A DNA stretch of 53,010 nucleotides, taken from Anaerolineae bacterium (GTDB taxonomy: Bacteria; Chloroflexota; Anaerolineae; Anaerolineales; Anaerolineaceae). The notes under the pieces are model-generated. The model was not told the origin of the DNA and ran no database searches. It saw only the letters and a program-made list of their open reading frames with translations. Of the stretch, positions 34,155 to 42,980 are shown in pieces. Within the stretch, counting starts at the first letter, position 1. The number at the start of each line of letters is the position of its first letter. The stretch spans positions 1-53,010 of the forward strand of contig JABLXC010000026.1 in NCBI GenBank assembly GCA_013178185.1, read 5' to 3'. Both the position numbers and the translations under genes were made by a program.

Positions 34155-34961
34155 ATGATCGTTGTAAAAATTGGCGGCTCGCAGGGCGTTTCGCTGGATT
34201 TGGTTAGCCAGGATATTGCTGCGCTGGTTCACCAGGGGCAAAAGGTGACGGTGGTTCACGGGGGCTCTGCTGAAACAAACGAGATTTCCGAAAAACTGGG
34301 ATATCCGCCGCGTTTTGTCACCAGCGTTTCAGGGTTTTCCAGCCGCTATACAGACCGCCAGACGCTGGAAATCTTTGCAATGGTAACCAATGGAAAGATT
34401 AATACATTATTGGTGGAACGTTTGCAGAAAGAGGGCGTGAATGCTTTTGGCCTTTCGGGCGTAGATGGACGGGTGATGGTCGCTCACCGGAAAGAAGCTA
34501 TCCGGATTGTTGAAAATGGAAAACAACGGATGCTGCGCGACGATTACACCGGGAAGATTGTGTCAGTCAATGGTGCGCTGTTGCAGAGCTTGATCAAGGC
34601 TGGGTTGACGCCGGTTATAGCACCTCTGGCAATTTCGCCAGAAGGGGATGCGGTGAACGTGGATGCGGACCGGGCAGCGGCGATGGTGGCCGGCGCAATT
34701 GAGGCCGAGCAGCTTATTATCTTGACCAATGTACCTGGCTTGATGCGCAACTTTCCGGATGAGAGCACGCTCATCCCACACCTGCCGCGCCTTGGGTTGG
34801 AACAGGCGCTTTCGTTTGCAGAAGGCCGGATGAAGAAAAAAGTGCTCGGCGCAAGCGAGGCATTAGACCTGGGCGTTGCTAAAGTGATCTTTGCCGATGG
34901 GCGGGTCACACATCCGTTGTTCGATGCTCTGGCGGGCAAAGGGACCGTCATTTCTGCGTGA
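34155..34961 (+). CDS. lysZ: LysW-aminoadipate kinase (ArgB-like)
   Basis: A 268-residue amino acid kinase. It has VKIGGSQG at the N-terminus, the substrate loop VHGGSAETNEISEKLG, the RFVTSVSGFSSRYTDRQTLE stretch typical of the LysZ group, and DGDAVNVDADRAAA-like EGDAVNVDADRAAAMVA for nucleotide binding. It phosphorylates the side-chain carboxylate of LysW-bound aminoadipate. GGAGG precedes the ATG after 14 nt of spacing from lysY. It lies in the usual order of LysW operons between lysY and lysJ. Confidence 0.94.
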   Translation: MIVVKIGGSQGVSLDLVSQDIAALVHQGQKVTVVHGGSAETNEISEKLGYPPRFVTSVSGFSSRYTDRQTLEIFAMVTNGKINTLLVERLQKEGVNAFGLSGVDGRVMVAHRKEAIRIVENGKQRMLRDDYTGKIVSVNGALLQSLIKAGLTPVIAPLAISPEGDAVNVDADRAAAMVAGAIEAEQLIILTNVPGLMRNFPDESTLIPHLPRLGLEQALSFAEGRMKKKVLGASEALDLGVAKVIFADGRVTHPLFDALAGKGTVISA

Positions 34962-34971
34962 TTGAGGTGAA

Positions 34972-36213
34972 ATGATTATGGCAACGAACCAGGTTTCTCC
35001 TGCTCCTGCTGGTCAATTGGAAAATCTGACGCTATCTGAACAGATTCAGCAGCGCGAGCTGGCTCATACCGCTGGGGTTTACAGTAAACGCCCGGTTGTG
35101 ATTGTGCGCGGCCAGGGCGCCCGCCTTTGGGACGCGGAAGGAAGGGAGTACATTGATTGTATCGGCGGCCAGGGATCTGCGAATGTAGGCCACGCTAATC
35201 CGGCTGTTGCTCAGGCGATTGCAGAGCAAGCCAGCGTTTTGGTGGGCTGCCCGGAATTGTTCTTCAACGATAAACGAGCAGCGCTGATGGAGCGGTTGTG
35301 CGCTTTGACGGGCCTGCCGCGCGTTTTTCTTGGCAATTCCGGCGCTGAGGCAGTCGAAGCTGCGATCAAGTTTGCCCGCCTTTTGACCGGGCGCACGGAA
35401 GTGATCGCCTTTATGCGGGGTTTCCATGGCCGCACGATGGGGGCGCTTTCGGCAACCTGGGAGAAGAAATATCGTGGGCCTTTTGAACCGTTGGTACCCG
35501 GATTTAAACATATTCCTTACAACGATCTCGATGCCCTTAAAGCAGCAATTAGCGACGAGACGGCTGCCGTGCTTTTAGAAGTGGTGCAGGGCGAGGGGGG
35601 AGTCCATCCTGGGAAGGTTGAATTTTTGGCGGGGGTGCAGGAACTCTGCCGGGCGAACGGAGCGCTGCTGGTGATTGATGAAATCCAGACGGGTTTTGGC
35701 CGAACGGGAAAGATGTTTGCCTTCCAGCATTACGGCCTTGAGCCAGACCTGCTGTGCGTCGCGAAATCCATCGCCGGTGGAGTGCCGATGGGCGCTACCT
35801 TTTTAGCGGCTCATTTAGGCGAGTTGCCACCTCACGTTCATGGTTCTACCTTCGGCGGGAATCCACTGGCCTGTGCGGCCTCTCTTGCAGCGCTGGATTA
35901 TCTTGAGGCCAATGGCCTGCCAGAGCGCGCTGCAGAGCTAGGCGCCTGGTTCCGCGAGCGATTGTCGCAAATTCAATCGCCGCTGATTCGCGAGGTGCGC
36001 GGCCTGGGTTTGATGGTGGGAGTGGAGTTGAAGCAAAAAGTTACCCCTTATTTGCAGGCGTTGATGCAAGAAGGCGTGATGGCTTTGCCTGCTGGATTGA
36101 CCGTGATGCGTTTTCTGCCGCCGCTCGTAGTGAGCAGGGAAGAACTTGCGCTGGCGGCAGCAGCGGTGGAACGGGTATTGCGCGGACCTGGCGTTGAAGG
36201 AGGAGAGTCATGA
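34972..36213 (+). CDS. lysJ: LysW-aminoadipate semialdehyde aminotransferase
   Basis: A 413-residue class-III PLP aminotransferase close to ArgD/LysJ. It has [55 protein letters not shown] and the PLP-lysine in [14 protein letters not shown]. It transfers an amino group, usually from glutamate, to the semialdehyde on LysW. Two in-frame starts are possible (34972 and 34978) after GAGGTG. Its stop overlaps the lysK start by four bases. In this pathway the same enzyme often also serves ornithine synthesis. Confidence 0.94.
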   Translation: MIMATNQVSPAPAGQLENLTLSEQIQQRELAHTAGVYSKRPVVIVRGQGARLWDAEGREYIDCIGGQGSANVGHANPAVAQAIAEQASVLVGCPELFFNDKRAALMERLCALTGLPRVFLGNSGAEAVEAAIKFARLLTGRTEVIAFMRGFHGRTMGALSATWEKKYRGPFEPLVPGFKHIPYNDLDALKAAISDETAAVLLEVVQGEGGVHPGKVEFLAGVQELCRANGALLVIDEIQTGFGRTGKMFAFQHYGLEPDLLCVAKSIAGGVPMGATFLAAHLGELPPHVHGSTFGGNPLACAASLAALDYLEANGLPERAAELGAWFRERLSQIQSPLIREVRGLGLMVGVELKQKVTPYLQALMQEGVMALPAGLTVMRFLPPLVVSREELALAAAAVERVLRGPGVEGGES

Positions 36214-37262
36214 AAGACCCTGTTGCGTTGCTTCCCGGGCTGCTGGCCACATACAGCCCTACCGGTCAGGAGACCGGAGCGGTTGATTTCCTTTTCGAAG
36301 CCATGCAGGCGATGGGCTTTGAGGTGTATTATGACGGCGCCGGAAATGCGGTTGGGAGGCGGGGTGATGGACCAAACGAGATTCTCCTGCTCGGGCATAT
36401 TGACACGGTACCGGGGGTCATCCCTGTACGTTGGGATGGCGACCGCTTGTATGGACGCGGCGCGGTGGACGCAAAAGGGCCATTGGCCTGTTTTGTGGCT
36501 GCCGGCGCGATGGCAAACCTGGCGCCTGGTTGGCGCATTACGGTGATCGGCGCTGTGGGAGAGGAAGGTGACTCGCGCGGCGCAAAGTACCTTTGCGAAC
36601 ATTATGCCACGCCGCAGATGGTAGTGATCGGAGAGCCGAGCGGATGGGATCACATTACATTGGGGTATAAAGGCAGTTACTGGTGTCGCTATATTGTGCA
36701 AAAATCATTGACTCACACGGCGGCCAGCCAGACAAGCGCTTGTGAACAGGCTGTTGGCTTCTGGAACGGCATGGTTCAGGCTGCAGCCAGTTGGAACGAG
36801 GGAAAAGGGCGGGTCTTTGAACAGTTGACGCCGACCTTGCGGGGCATGGAATCGAAACAGGATGACTTTGTGGAAACGGCTGAATTGCGGGTGGGTTTTC
36901 GGCTGCCGCCGGGGATGGAAAAGAATGAATTGGAAGACCTCCTGACTGGGCTTGCCGGCGAAGGCCAGATTATTGTGGATGATTACATTCCTGCTTATAA
37001 AGGGGAGAAAAATAGCGCCCTGGTGCGCGGGCTGCTGGCAGGGATCCGTGACGCCGGCGGCCAGCCTGCATTTAATCTTAAAACCGGCACTTCGGATATG
37101 AATCTGGTGGGACCGGTCTGGGAGTGCCCCATTGTAGCCTATGGGCCGGGGGATTCGGGGCTGGATCACACCCCTGAGGAGCATATCCTGGTGAGCGAGT
37201 ACCTGGTAGCCGTGCGAATCCTTTCGCAGGCGCTGGAAAAAGCCATGCGGGATGGAAAATAA
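36210..37262 (+). CDS. lysK: LysW-lysine hydrolase (M20 family)
   Basis: A 350-residue M20 metallopeptidase. It has [10 protein letters not shown] (His and first Asp), [14 protein letters not shown] (bridging Asp) and [12 protein letters not shown] with the catalytic Glu pair, ending in the dimerisation and C-terminal metal parts. It releases lysine (or ornithine) from LysW. The GTSDMNLVG block near residue 288 is typical of LysK/ArgE-like members. The start overlaps lysJ by 4 nt. It is the last gene before the Lys leader-peptide attenuator, 25 nt downstream, so the front half of the operon ends here. Confidence 0.93.
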   Translation: MKDPVALLPGLLATYSPTGQETGAVDFLFEAMQAMGFEVYYDGAGNAVGRRGDGPNEILLLGHIDTVPGVIPVRWDGDRLYGRGAVDAKGPLACFVAAGAMANLAPGWRITVIGAVGEEGDSRGAKYLCEHYATPQMVVIGEPSGWDHITLGYKGSYWCRYIVQKSLTHTAASQTSACEQAVGFWNGMVQAAASWNEGKGRVFEQLTPTLRGMESKQDDFVETAELRVGFRLPPGMEKNELEDLLTGLAGEGQIIVDDYIPAYKGEKNSALVRGLLAGIRDAGGQPAFNLKTGTSDMNLVGPVWECPIVAYGPGDSGLDHTPEEHILVSEYLVAVRILSQALEKAMRDGK

Positions 37263-37287
37263 CCTCTTGCCAAAGGAGTTGTTGTTA

Positions 37288-37383
37288 ATGATGTCCAGAA
37301 AACTGCTTGTGATTTCTATCCCCTTCATTAAGAAGCTTGGAAAGGAGAAGAAGCCGGATTTAGATCTGGTAAGTTGCGCTTAA
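37288..37383 (+). CDS. Lysine leader peptide of the homocitrate synthase attenuator
   Basis: A 31-codon frame from ATGATG, with AAAGGAG 9 nt upstream, to TAA at 37381. The peptide has six lysines: codon 5 (AAA) and codons 15, 16, 19, 21 and 22 (all AAG), that is IKKLGKEKKPD. It directly precedes a three-way set of alternative hairpins and a terminator ahead of homocitrate synthase. This is the layout of amino-acid leader peptides such as trpL and hisL. Ribosomes would stall in the run of Lys codons when tRNA-Lys is uncharged. The peptide itself needs no other function. It overlaps no other gene. Confidence 0.85.
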   Translation: MMSRKLLVISIPFIKKLGKEKKPDLDLVSCA

Positions 37384-37448
37384 GAAATCCTGGCGGAAAG
37401 AGGACCAAGCGGACTTACCAGATCGAGTGGTAAGTCCGCACTGTTTTT
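37354..37448 (+). promoter_or_regulatory. Ribosome-mediated lysine attenuator (pause hairpin, antiterminator, terminator)
   Basis: Region 1 CCGGAT (37354-37359) pairs with ATCTGG (37364-37369). Region 2 GATCTGGTAAGT (37363-37374) is a perfect 12-bp complement of region 3 ACTTACCAGATC (37413-37424), the antiterminator. Region 3/4 is the terminator: GCGGACTTACCA (37409-37420) pairs perfectly with TGGTAAGTCCGC (37428-37439), followed by ACTGTTTTT. The structures exclude each other. With lysine present the ribosome reaches the TAA at 37381 and covers region 2, so the terminator forms. With lysine scarce it stalls on the Lys codons and the antiterminator forms. Confidence 0.88.
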
Positions 37449-37508
37449 GACGCCAACCTATTGACAGGCGCCAGGACGGGCCTGGTAAAAAAAAATTCGA
37501 GGTGTGAA

Positions 37509-38705
37509 ATGAGTCTTGAAAAATTTGCAATTATCGATTCGACGCTGCGAGAGGGAGAACAGTTCGTCAACGCTTTTTTTACCACCGAGCAGAAGATCCG
37601 CATTGCAACACTGCTGGATGCTTTTGGCGTGGAATATATTGAGCTGACCACCCCATGCGCGTCACCGCAGAGCGAGAAAGACTGCCGGGCGATTGCTGGG
37701 CTGGGACTGCGGGCCAAAACGCTGACGCATACTCGCTGCGCCCTGGAGGATGTGAAAATTGCAGTGGATACTGGCGTGGATGGGGTGGATGTGGTTATTG
37801 GGACATCCTCCTATTTGCGCAAGTTCAGCCACGGCAAGAGCATTGTTGAGATCATCGAAACCGCCCAGGATGTGATCGAATATTTGCTGACACAGGACGT
37901 GGAGGTGCGTTTCAGCACGGAAGACAGCCTGCGGAGCAATGCAGAAGATCTTTATCAGGTTTATGAAGCGGTTGACCAGATGGGGGTGCACCGGGTGGGC
38001 GTGGCAGATACAGTCGGAATTGGCACGCCGCGCCAGATTTATGACCTGGTGAAAGAACTGCGCGCTCGCGTGAAAGCGGATATCGAGTTCCATGGACACA
38101 ACGATACCGGCTGTGCCATCGCCAATGCGTTTGCAGCCCTGGAAGCGGGCGCCACGCACGTGGACACCAGCGTTTTGGGGATTGGGGAGCGCAACGGCAT
38201 TACTCCGCTTGGTGGGCTTGTGGCGCGCGTGTATGCAGTCAACCCGGCTTTGGTTTCGAAATATCATTTGCCCTTGCTGTTGCACCTGGACCAGGCGGTT
38301 TCTCGCCTTGTCAATGTGGATATCCCCTTTAATAACTATATCACCGGCTTTGCGGCGTTCACCCATAAGGCTGGCATCCATGCCAAGGCGGTTTTGAACA
38401 ATCCCTCCACTTATGAAATTTTGCGACCGGAGGACTTTGGTTTGAGTCGTTACATTCACATTGGCAGCCGCCTAACCGGTTGGAATGCAATCCGTTACCG
38501 AGCCGACCAGCTAGGGTTAAAGCTTAACAACCGGGAGATCAAAGAAATTACTGAACAGGTGAAAATGCTGGCAGATCAGCAGCAACTTACCCTGGATGAA
38601 GTGGATCGTTTGCTCTCTATGCACCAAGCTACAGATGAAGAAGCCATTGCCGCTGAGGTGGGCGATCCCCAATCGGTAGAAACTGGAGAACAGGAGACGC
38701 TGTGA
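37509..38705 (+). CDS. Homocitrate synthase
   Basis: A product of about 398 residues of the DRE-TIM metallolyase family. It begins ATG GAG-like after GAGGTG and carries [11 protein letters not shown], the homocitrate-synthase form of the family signature, followed by [16 protein letters not shown] and [16 protein letters not shown], with the metal His residues. It condenses acetyl-CoA with 2-oxoglutarate and is the first committed step of the aminoadipate route to lysine. The frame is open 16 codons further upstream, but that would include part of the terminator region. It follows the attenuator and its stop overlaps the next start by one base. It is the natural control point of the pathway, matching the Lys leader in front of it. 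Confidence 0.92.
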   Translation: MSLEKFAIIDSTLREGEQFVNAFFTTEQKIRIATLLDAFGVEYIELTTPCASPQSEKDCRAIAGLGLRAKTLTHTRCALEDVKIAVDTGVDGVDVVIGTSSYLRKFSHGKSIVEIIETAQDVIEYLLTQDVEVRFSTEDSLRSNAEDLYQVYEAVDQMGVHRVGVADTVGIGTPRQIYDLVKELRARVKADIEFHGHNDTGCAIANAFAALEAGATHVDTSVLGIGERNGITPLGGLVARVYAVNPALVSKYHLPLLLHLDQAVSRLVNVDIPFNNYITGFAAFTHKAGIHAKAVLNNPSTYEILRPEDFGLSRYIHIGSRLTGWNAIRYRADQLGLKLNNREIKEITEQVKMLADQQQLTLDEVDRLLSMHQATDEEAIAAEVGDPQSVETGEQETL

Positions 38706-39937
38706 TGGGACAGACTTTATCGGAAAAGATATTATCCCAGCATGCAGGGAGAACGGTGAATGCAGGGGAGTTTGTCGTCGTGGAGCCTGATGTGGTGATG
38801 AGCCACGATTCGCTGACGCCCGGCATCATCAAGATTCTGCGCCAGGAACTGGAGATGGAAAAGGTCCGTTACCCCGAACGGCTGGTGTTTGTTTTTGACC
38901 ATGTCGCGCCTGCCTCTACGGTGGGTACGGCCGATTCGCAAAACCTGGCACGGCGTTTTGCCCAGGAACAAAATATCCGTTTATTTGATGTGGGACGCGG
39001 CATTTGCCACCAGGTGTTGGTGGAAGAAAGGATAGCCGGGCCAGGGAAGATCGTGATCGGCTCCGATTCTCATTCGACCGGTTATGGTTCGGTCGGCGCG
39101 TTTGGAACCGGCATGGGGTCTACCGATGTCGCGCTGGTATGGGCTACTGGCCGCACCTGGCTGCGGGTGCCTGAGACTTACCGGGTGGTGGTAGAGGGGC
39201 GTTTTCCTAGCGGGGTAGACGCCAAAGACCTTGCTTTAAAACTGTGCCGTGAGATCACCATTGACGGGGCGAATTATATGGCGGTGGAATACCACGGCCT
39301 GGATTGGATGCCACTGAATGGCCGGCAGACGCTGGCCAGCATGGCGGTGGAAATGGGCGCAAAAGCCGGAATCGTGCCGCCCACTGGCTTGCCAGGTGAT
39401 CAATTCCCCGCGCCCGATTGGTTGACCCTGGACACCGATGCTCGATATACCCAGTCTCTTACAGTGGATCTTACCAGGCTTGAACCGCAGGTTTCGATGC
39501 CTCATGCTGTGGATCATGTTGTTGATCTTTCTGGGGTGGCCGGGACGCGCGTGGATGTCGTCTTTCTTGGAACCTGCACCAACGGCCGGTATGAGGATAT
39601 GAAAACAGCAGCTGGCTTGCTGGCCGGAAAGCGAATTGCAAAGAATGTGCGCCTGATCGTTACACCAGCTTCCAGCCGAGAATTGAGCAGGGCGGCTGCG
39701 GACGGGACGCTTGCGATATTGCTCGAAGCCGGCGCCACGCTCACGACGCCTGGCTGCGGGATGTGTATGGGGCGCCACCAGGGCACCCTTGGAGACGGCG
39801 ATGTGTGCCTTTCTACCGCCAACCGCAACTTTAAGGGGCGGATGGGGTCGCCGAATGCCCAAATTTACCTGGCGTCGCCAGCCGTTGCGGCAGCAACTGC
39901 TTTAACAGGCGCGATTACTGACCCGCGAGCGTGTTAA
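38705..39937 (+). CDS. Homoaconitase large subunit (LeuC-like)
   Basis: A protein of about 410 residues of the aconitase superfamily, large subunit only. The blocks are VFVFDHVAPAS, GSDSHSTGYGSVGAFGTGMGSTD, FLGTCTNGRYEDM (first cluster Cys) and TPGCGMCMGRHQG (two further Cys), the full set for a 4Fe-4S cluster. In this operon it acts with the small subunit at 40028 to isomerise homocitrate to homoisocitrate. A GTG at 38702 or the ATG at 38705 may be used; I take the ATG. It is not LeuC in the leucine pathway sense because homocitrate synthase is next to it, but family overlap exists and a bifunctional role cannot be excluded. Confidence 0.88.
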   Translation: MGQTLSEKILSQHAGRTVNAGEFVVVEPDVVMSHDSLTPGIIKILRQELEMEKVRYPERLVFVFDHVAPASTVGTADSQNLARRFAQEQNIRLFDVGRGICHQVLVEERIAGPGKIVIGSDSHSTGYGSVGAFGTGMGSTDVALVWATGRTWLRVPETYRVVVEGRFPSGVDAKDLALKLCREITIDGANYMAVEYHGLDWMPLNGRQTLASMAVEMGAKAGIVPPTGLPGDQFPAPDWLTLDTDARYTQSLTVDLTRLEPQVSMPHAVDHVVDLSGVAGTRVDVVFLGTCTNGRYEDMKTAAGLLAGKRIAKNVRLIVTPASSRELSRAAADGTLAILLEAGATLTTPGCGMCMGRHQGTLGDGDVCLSTANRNFKGRMGSPNAQIYLASPAVAAATALTGAITDPRAC

Positions 39938-40027
39938 GTCTCGCAACAGAGAAAATATTTCCTTGCCAGCAGGCTGAAGCGGACTGTGTTTTTATTAATC
40001 TTGAATTGATTTTTGTGGAGAGCAGGC

Positions 40028-40522
40028 ATGAATAGAGTGTGGAAATTTGGAGCGGATGTGGATACCGACCAGATTGTACCGGGGCGTTATGCCCCGTATA
40101 TGCGGCCGGATGCTGATGTTGGAGAAGCAGCGTTTATCGAGGCGCGGCCAGAGTTTGCAAAAAACGCCAGACCCGGAGACGTGATCGTAGCGTTGGAGAA
40201 TTTTGGGTGCGGCTCTTCGCGCGAATATGCTGTAGAGGCGCTGAAGCGCAGAAAAGTGGGAGCGATCATTGCTTTGAGTTTTGCGCGCATTTTTTATCGT
40301 AACGCTCTTAACCTGGGTATCCCATTGTTCGAATCGCCAGAAATTGTAGAGGCATTGCAGGATGGCGATGAAGTGACCCTGGACATACCAAACCGGCGCG
40401 TGCAATGTGGCGAGCAGGTTTACCTGCTCCCCGAATTGCCTGTGTTTGCACAGGAGATCTTAAAAGCAGGCGGGATTGTGCCGTATGTGCGCGCGTACGG
40501 GCGCTTTCCCGGGGAGGAATAG
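40028..40522 (+). CDS. Homoaconitase small subunit (LeuD-like)
   Basis: A product of about 164 residues. KFGADVDTDQIVPGRY near the start is the aconitase swivel-domain signature, and NFGCGSSREYAVEAL carries the substrate-binding Ser/Arg. The ATG at 40028 follows GGAG (an earlier GTG at 40013 overlaps that site). It forms the heterodimer with the product of 38705, and the next gene starts directly after its stop. The gap of 90 nt from the large subunit has no promoter-like element. Confidence 0.9.
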   Translation: MNRVWKFGADVDTDQIVPGRYAPYMRPDADVGEAAFIEARPEFAKNARPGDVIVALENFGCGSSREYAVEALKRRKVGAIIALSFARIFYRNALNLGIPLFESPEIVEALQDGDEVTLDIPNRRVQCGEQVYLLPELPVFAQEILKAGGIVPYVRAYGRFPGEE

Positions 40523-41545
40523 ATGCCTCGATTATGCGTTATCGAAGGGGATGGAATTGGCCGGGAAGTTATCCCGGCTGCGGTAGAGGTGCTGCAGGCG
40601 ATCCTGCCGGATTTGGAGATTGTGAAGGCCAGTGCAGGCTGGGAAACCTTTAAGCAGTGTGGGGTCTCTGTGCCAGAAGAAACGCTGGCCGCCGTTCGCG
40701 AGTGCGGAGCTGCCCTATTTGGGGCAGTCTCGTCGCCGTCGCGCAAAGTGGAAGGTTACCGCAGCGCGATATTGACCCTGCGCCAGGAGCTTGGGCTGTA
40801 TGCGAATATTCGCCCGGTTTGCAGCCTGCCGGCAGTTTCTCACAGAGGAAATGTAAACCTGGTGATTGTACGGGAAAATACCGAGGGTCTATATGCTGGC
40901 CGGGAACGACTCGAAGGTGATACGGCAATCGCCGAGCGGGTGATTACTTCGGTCGCTTCGCGCCGGATCGCATTGCGAGCGGCTGAGGTGTTGCGGTTGG
41001 ATGGCCGACGGCGCGTGACGATCGTGCATAAAGCCAATGTTTTGCCTGTGACGGATGGCTTGTTTCGCGACACCGTGCGAGCGGCTTTAGAAAAGACCCG
41101 GCAGCCCTATGAGGATTGGGAAATCGATGAGATGCTGGTGGATACGGCTGCCTACAAGCTGGCGGCGGCCCCTCAGAACCTGGATGTGCTTGTAACTACG
41201 AATCTTTTTGGCGATATCCTTTCGGATGAAGCCGCGCACTGGTGCGGCGGAATGGGGCTGGCGCCTTCTCTGAACTGGGGTGATCATCTGGCAGTGGCTG
41301 AGCCGGTACACGGTTCTGCGCCAGATATTGCAGGGAAGGGGATTGCAAACCCCATCGCAGCGATTCTGAGCGCTGCGCTGCTGGCGCGCTATCATTGGAA
41401 GATGCCGGCAGTAGCCGATGGAATTGAAAGGGCTGTGCATCAGGCTTTGGCGTGGGAAATCAGAGAAGACGGACGCATTCCACCGGCGTTGAGAACCGAA
41501 GAGATCACGAGTGCAATCTTAAGACAATTAGAACACGCACTATAA
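40523..41545 (+). CDS. Homoisocitrate dehydrogenase
   Basis: A 340-residue decarboxylating dehydrogenase of the isocitrate/isopropylmalate family. It has VIEGDGIGREVIPAAVEVL, the substrate helix AILTLRQELGLYANIRPV, IVRENTEGLYAGRE, TNLFGDILSDEAA and EPVHGSAPDIAGKGIANP. It oxidises homoisocitrate to 2-oxoadipate with NAD. The first ATG directly follows the TAG of the small subunit. Family membership is certain; assignment to homoisocitrate rather than isocitrate or isopropylmalate rests on the operon. The aminotransferase that makes aminoadipate (LysN) is not in the window. Confidence 0.9.
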   Translation: MPRLCVIEGDGIGREVIPAAVEVLQAILPDLEIVKASAGWETFKQCGVSVPEETLAAVRECGAALFGAVSSPSRKVEGYRSAILTLRQELGLYANIRPVCSLPAVSHRGNVNLVIVRENTEGLYAGRERLEGDTAIAERVITSVASRRIALRAAEVLRLDGRRRVTIVHKANVLPVTDGLFRDTVRAALEKTRQPYEDWEIDEMLVDTAAYKLAAAPQNLDVLVTTNLFGDILSDEAAHWCGGMGLAPSLNWGDHLAVAEPVHGSAPDIAGKGIANPIAAILSAALLARYHWKMPAVADGIERAVHQALAWEIREDGRIPPALRTEEITSAILRQLEHAL

Positions 41546-41560
41546 ATACGGAGATATTCG

Positions 41561-42439
41561 ATGAGAATCGCAGTTTTATATTCCAGAGTTCGCGTGGAAG
41601 AAAAATGGATTTTTGAGGGGTTGGAAAAAAGAAATATTCCTTACGACCGTATTGATGACCGGCAGGTGGTCTTGAACCTTGCAGATCCAGGTGACTGGGA
41701 GCAGTATGATGTGGTGATTGAGCGCAGTTTATCGTTCAAGAGTGGGTTGTATATCACTCAAGTGCTTAATGCCTGGGGAATCCCAACGGTCAATATGGCG
41801 CATGTTGCTGCTACGTGCGGCGACAAGTTGAGTACGTCAATTGCATTGCAGCAGGCGAATATCCCTCAGCCCAAAGTTTGGATTACCTTTACGCCGCAGG
41901 CAGGATTGCAAACGATTGAGGACATCGGTTATCCGGTAGTGCTCAAACCGGTGGTTGGTTCATGGGGGCGTCTCCTCTCAAAAATTAATGACCGTGACGC
42001 AGCCGAGACGGTTCTTGAGCATAAAGATACGCTTGGCGGTGTCCAACATTCTGTGTTTTACATTCAGGAGTACGTAAAAAAACCCAGCCGTGATATCCGC
42101 ACTTTTGTGATTGGCGACCGCACCGTGTGCGCCATTTACCGCAGGTCGGAACACTGGATTACGAACACAGCCCGCGGCGGGAAAGCGGAAGTTTGTCCGG
42201 TTACCCCTGAATTGGATCGGCTGAGTGTGGCGGCAGCCAAAGCCGTTGGCGGAGGCGTCATCGCGGTGGATATTTTGGAGGACGAGGAGCGCGGCTATCT
42301 GGTCAATGAAGTGAACCATACGATGGAGTTCCATTCTACTGTTCCACTGACTGGTGTGGATATTCCTGGTTTGATCGTTGAATATGCGTTGATGGCGGCG
42401 CGCCAGCGTGACCAGATCGAGGCTCCTGCAGTTCCATAA
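41561..42439 (+). CDS. lysX: LysX-type LysW ligase, copy 2
   Basis: A 292-residue ATP-grasp ligase, about two-thirds identical to copy 1 at 32162, with the same blocks ([45 protein letters not shown]). The specificity position after MEFH reads ST, nearer to the N-[TS] of aminoadipate-specific LysX than the TL of copy 1. It closes the lysine operon after homoisocitrate dehydrogenase, so joining aminoadipate to LysW is the natural role. Parts of the DNA in the central block are almost identical between the two copies (for example aaaattaatgaccgtgac), which points to duplication with gene conversion. GGAG precedes the ATG. Confidence 0.8.
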   Translation: MRIAVLYSRVRVEEKWIFEGLEKRNIPYDRIDDRQVVLNLADPGDWEQYDVVIERSLSFKSGLYITQVLNAWGIPTVNMAHVAATCGDKLSTSIALQQANIPQPKVWITFTPQAGLQTIEDIGYPVVLKPVVGSWGRLLSKINDRDAAETVLEHKDTLGGVQHSVFYIQEYVKKPSRDIRTFVIGDRTVCAIYRRSEHWITNTARGGKAEVCPVTPELDRLSVAAAKAVGGGVIAVDILEDEERGYLVNEVNHTMEFHSTVPLTGVDIPGLIVEYALMAARQRDQIEAPAVP

Positions 42440-42573
42440 CAGGTATGCAGTGTGTTTTTTATCAACGCTTTTGTCAAGATTTTGTGTCTTGCGTCTTTAA
42501 GTTGATGATATACTTAATGTTGTTCAGTACTAATGACGCGCCTCCTGGTTAGACGATGGGGGATAGTGATTTG

Positions 42574-42587
42574 ACGGTGGCCACCGT
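42574..42587. promoter_or_regulatory. Perfect 14-bp palindrome upstream of the MNT/HEPN pair
   Basis: ACGGTGGCCACCGT is a perfect palindrome 33 nt before the MNT start codon (42621). It may be an operator for autoregulation, as toxin-antitoxin pairs often have one. No T-run follows, so it is not a terminator. Confidence 0.4.
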
Positions 42588-42620
42588 AGTTCTTTTGACA
42601 TCACTGGTTGGAGGATGTTT

Positions 42621-42980
42621 GTGATCACTTCTTCATTGATCCATGCGGTGAAAGGGCGAGTTGTCCAGAACCTTGATCCACTTAAGGTGATCATGTTTGG
42701 GACTTTGGCAAAGAATCCCAAAGAGGGATGTGAAGAAATCGAGATGCTGGTGATTGTTGATGATCTACATGCGCTAGCGCCTGTACGCCCGTTGAGCCGG
42801 ATCAACATTGCGCTTGAGTTGTTCCGGTATCGCTCGTTTGGTCTTCGACTTTTGGTAATGACGGAGAAAGAAATCCAATCTCTTCATCGGGAGAATGAGG
42901 GGGAATGGAATCCCATCCTGGAAATTTTAGAAGAAGGCAAGGTATTATATGACCGCGCCAGAGAAAAATCCTATCAGTGA
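42621..42980 (+). CDS. MNT-type nucleotidyltransferase-like protein, altered active site
   Basis: About 119 residues with the MNT fold: VIMFGTLAKNPKEGCEEIEMLVIVDD aligns with the GS...D-x-D core of minimal nucleotidyltransferases. The Ser of the GS motif is Thr, and both metal aspartates are glutamates (EIE), so catalysis may be lost or changed. The GTG at 42621 (GGAGG 6 nt upstream) suits the ribosome site better than the ATG at 42615, which abuts it. The 3' end overlaps the HEPN gene by 32 nt. In active pairs the MNT protein is an antitoxin that adds AMP to the HEPN protein. Confidence 0.6.
   Translation: MITSSLIHAVKGRVVQNLDPLKVIMFGTLAKNPKEGCEEIEMLVIVDDLHALAPVRPLSRINIALELFRYRSFGLRLLVMTEKEIQSLHRENEGEWNPILEILEEGKVLYDRAREKSYQ

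Noticed and set aside
37263-37508. Lysine riboswitch upstream of homocitrate synthase
   Set aside because: The 246-nt gap is explained by a Lys-rich leader peptide and trp-like alternative hairpins; no L-box core is present.
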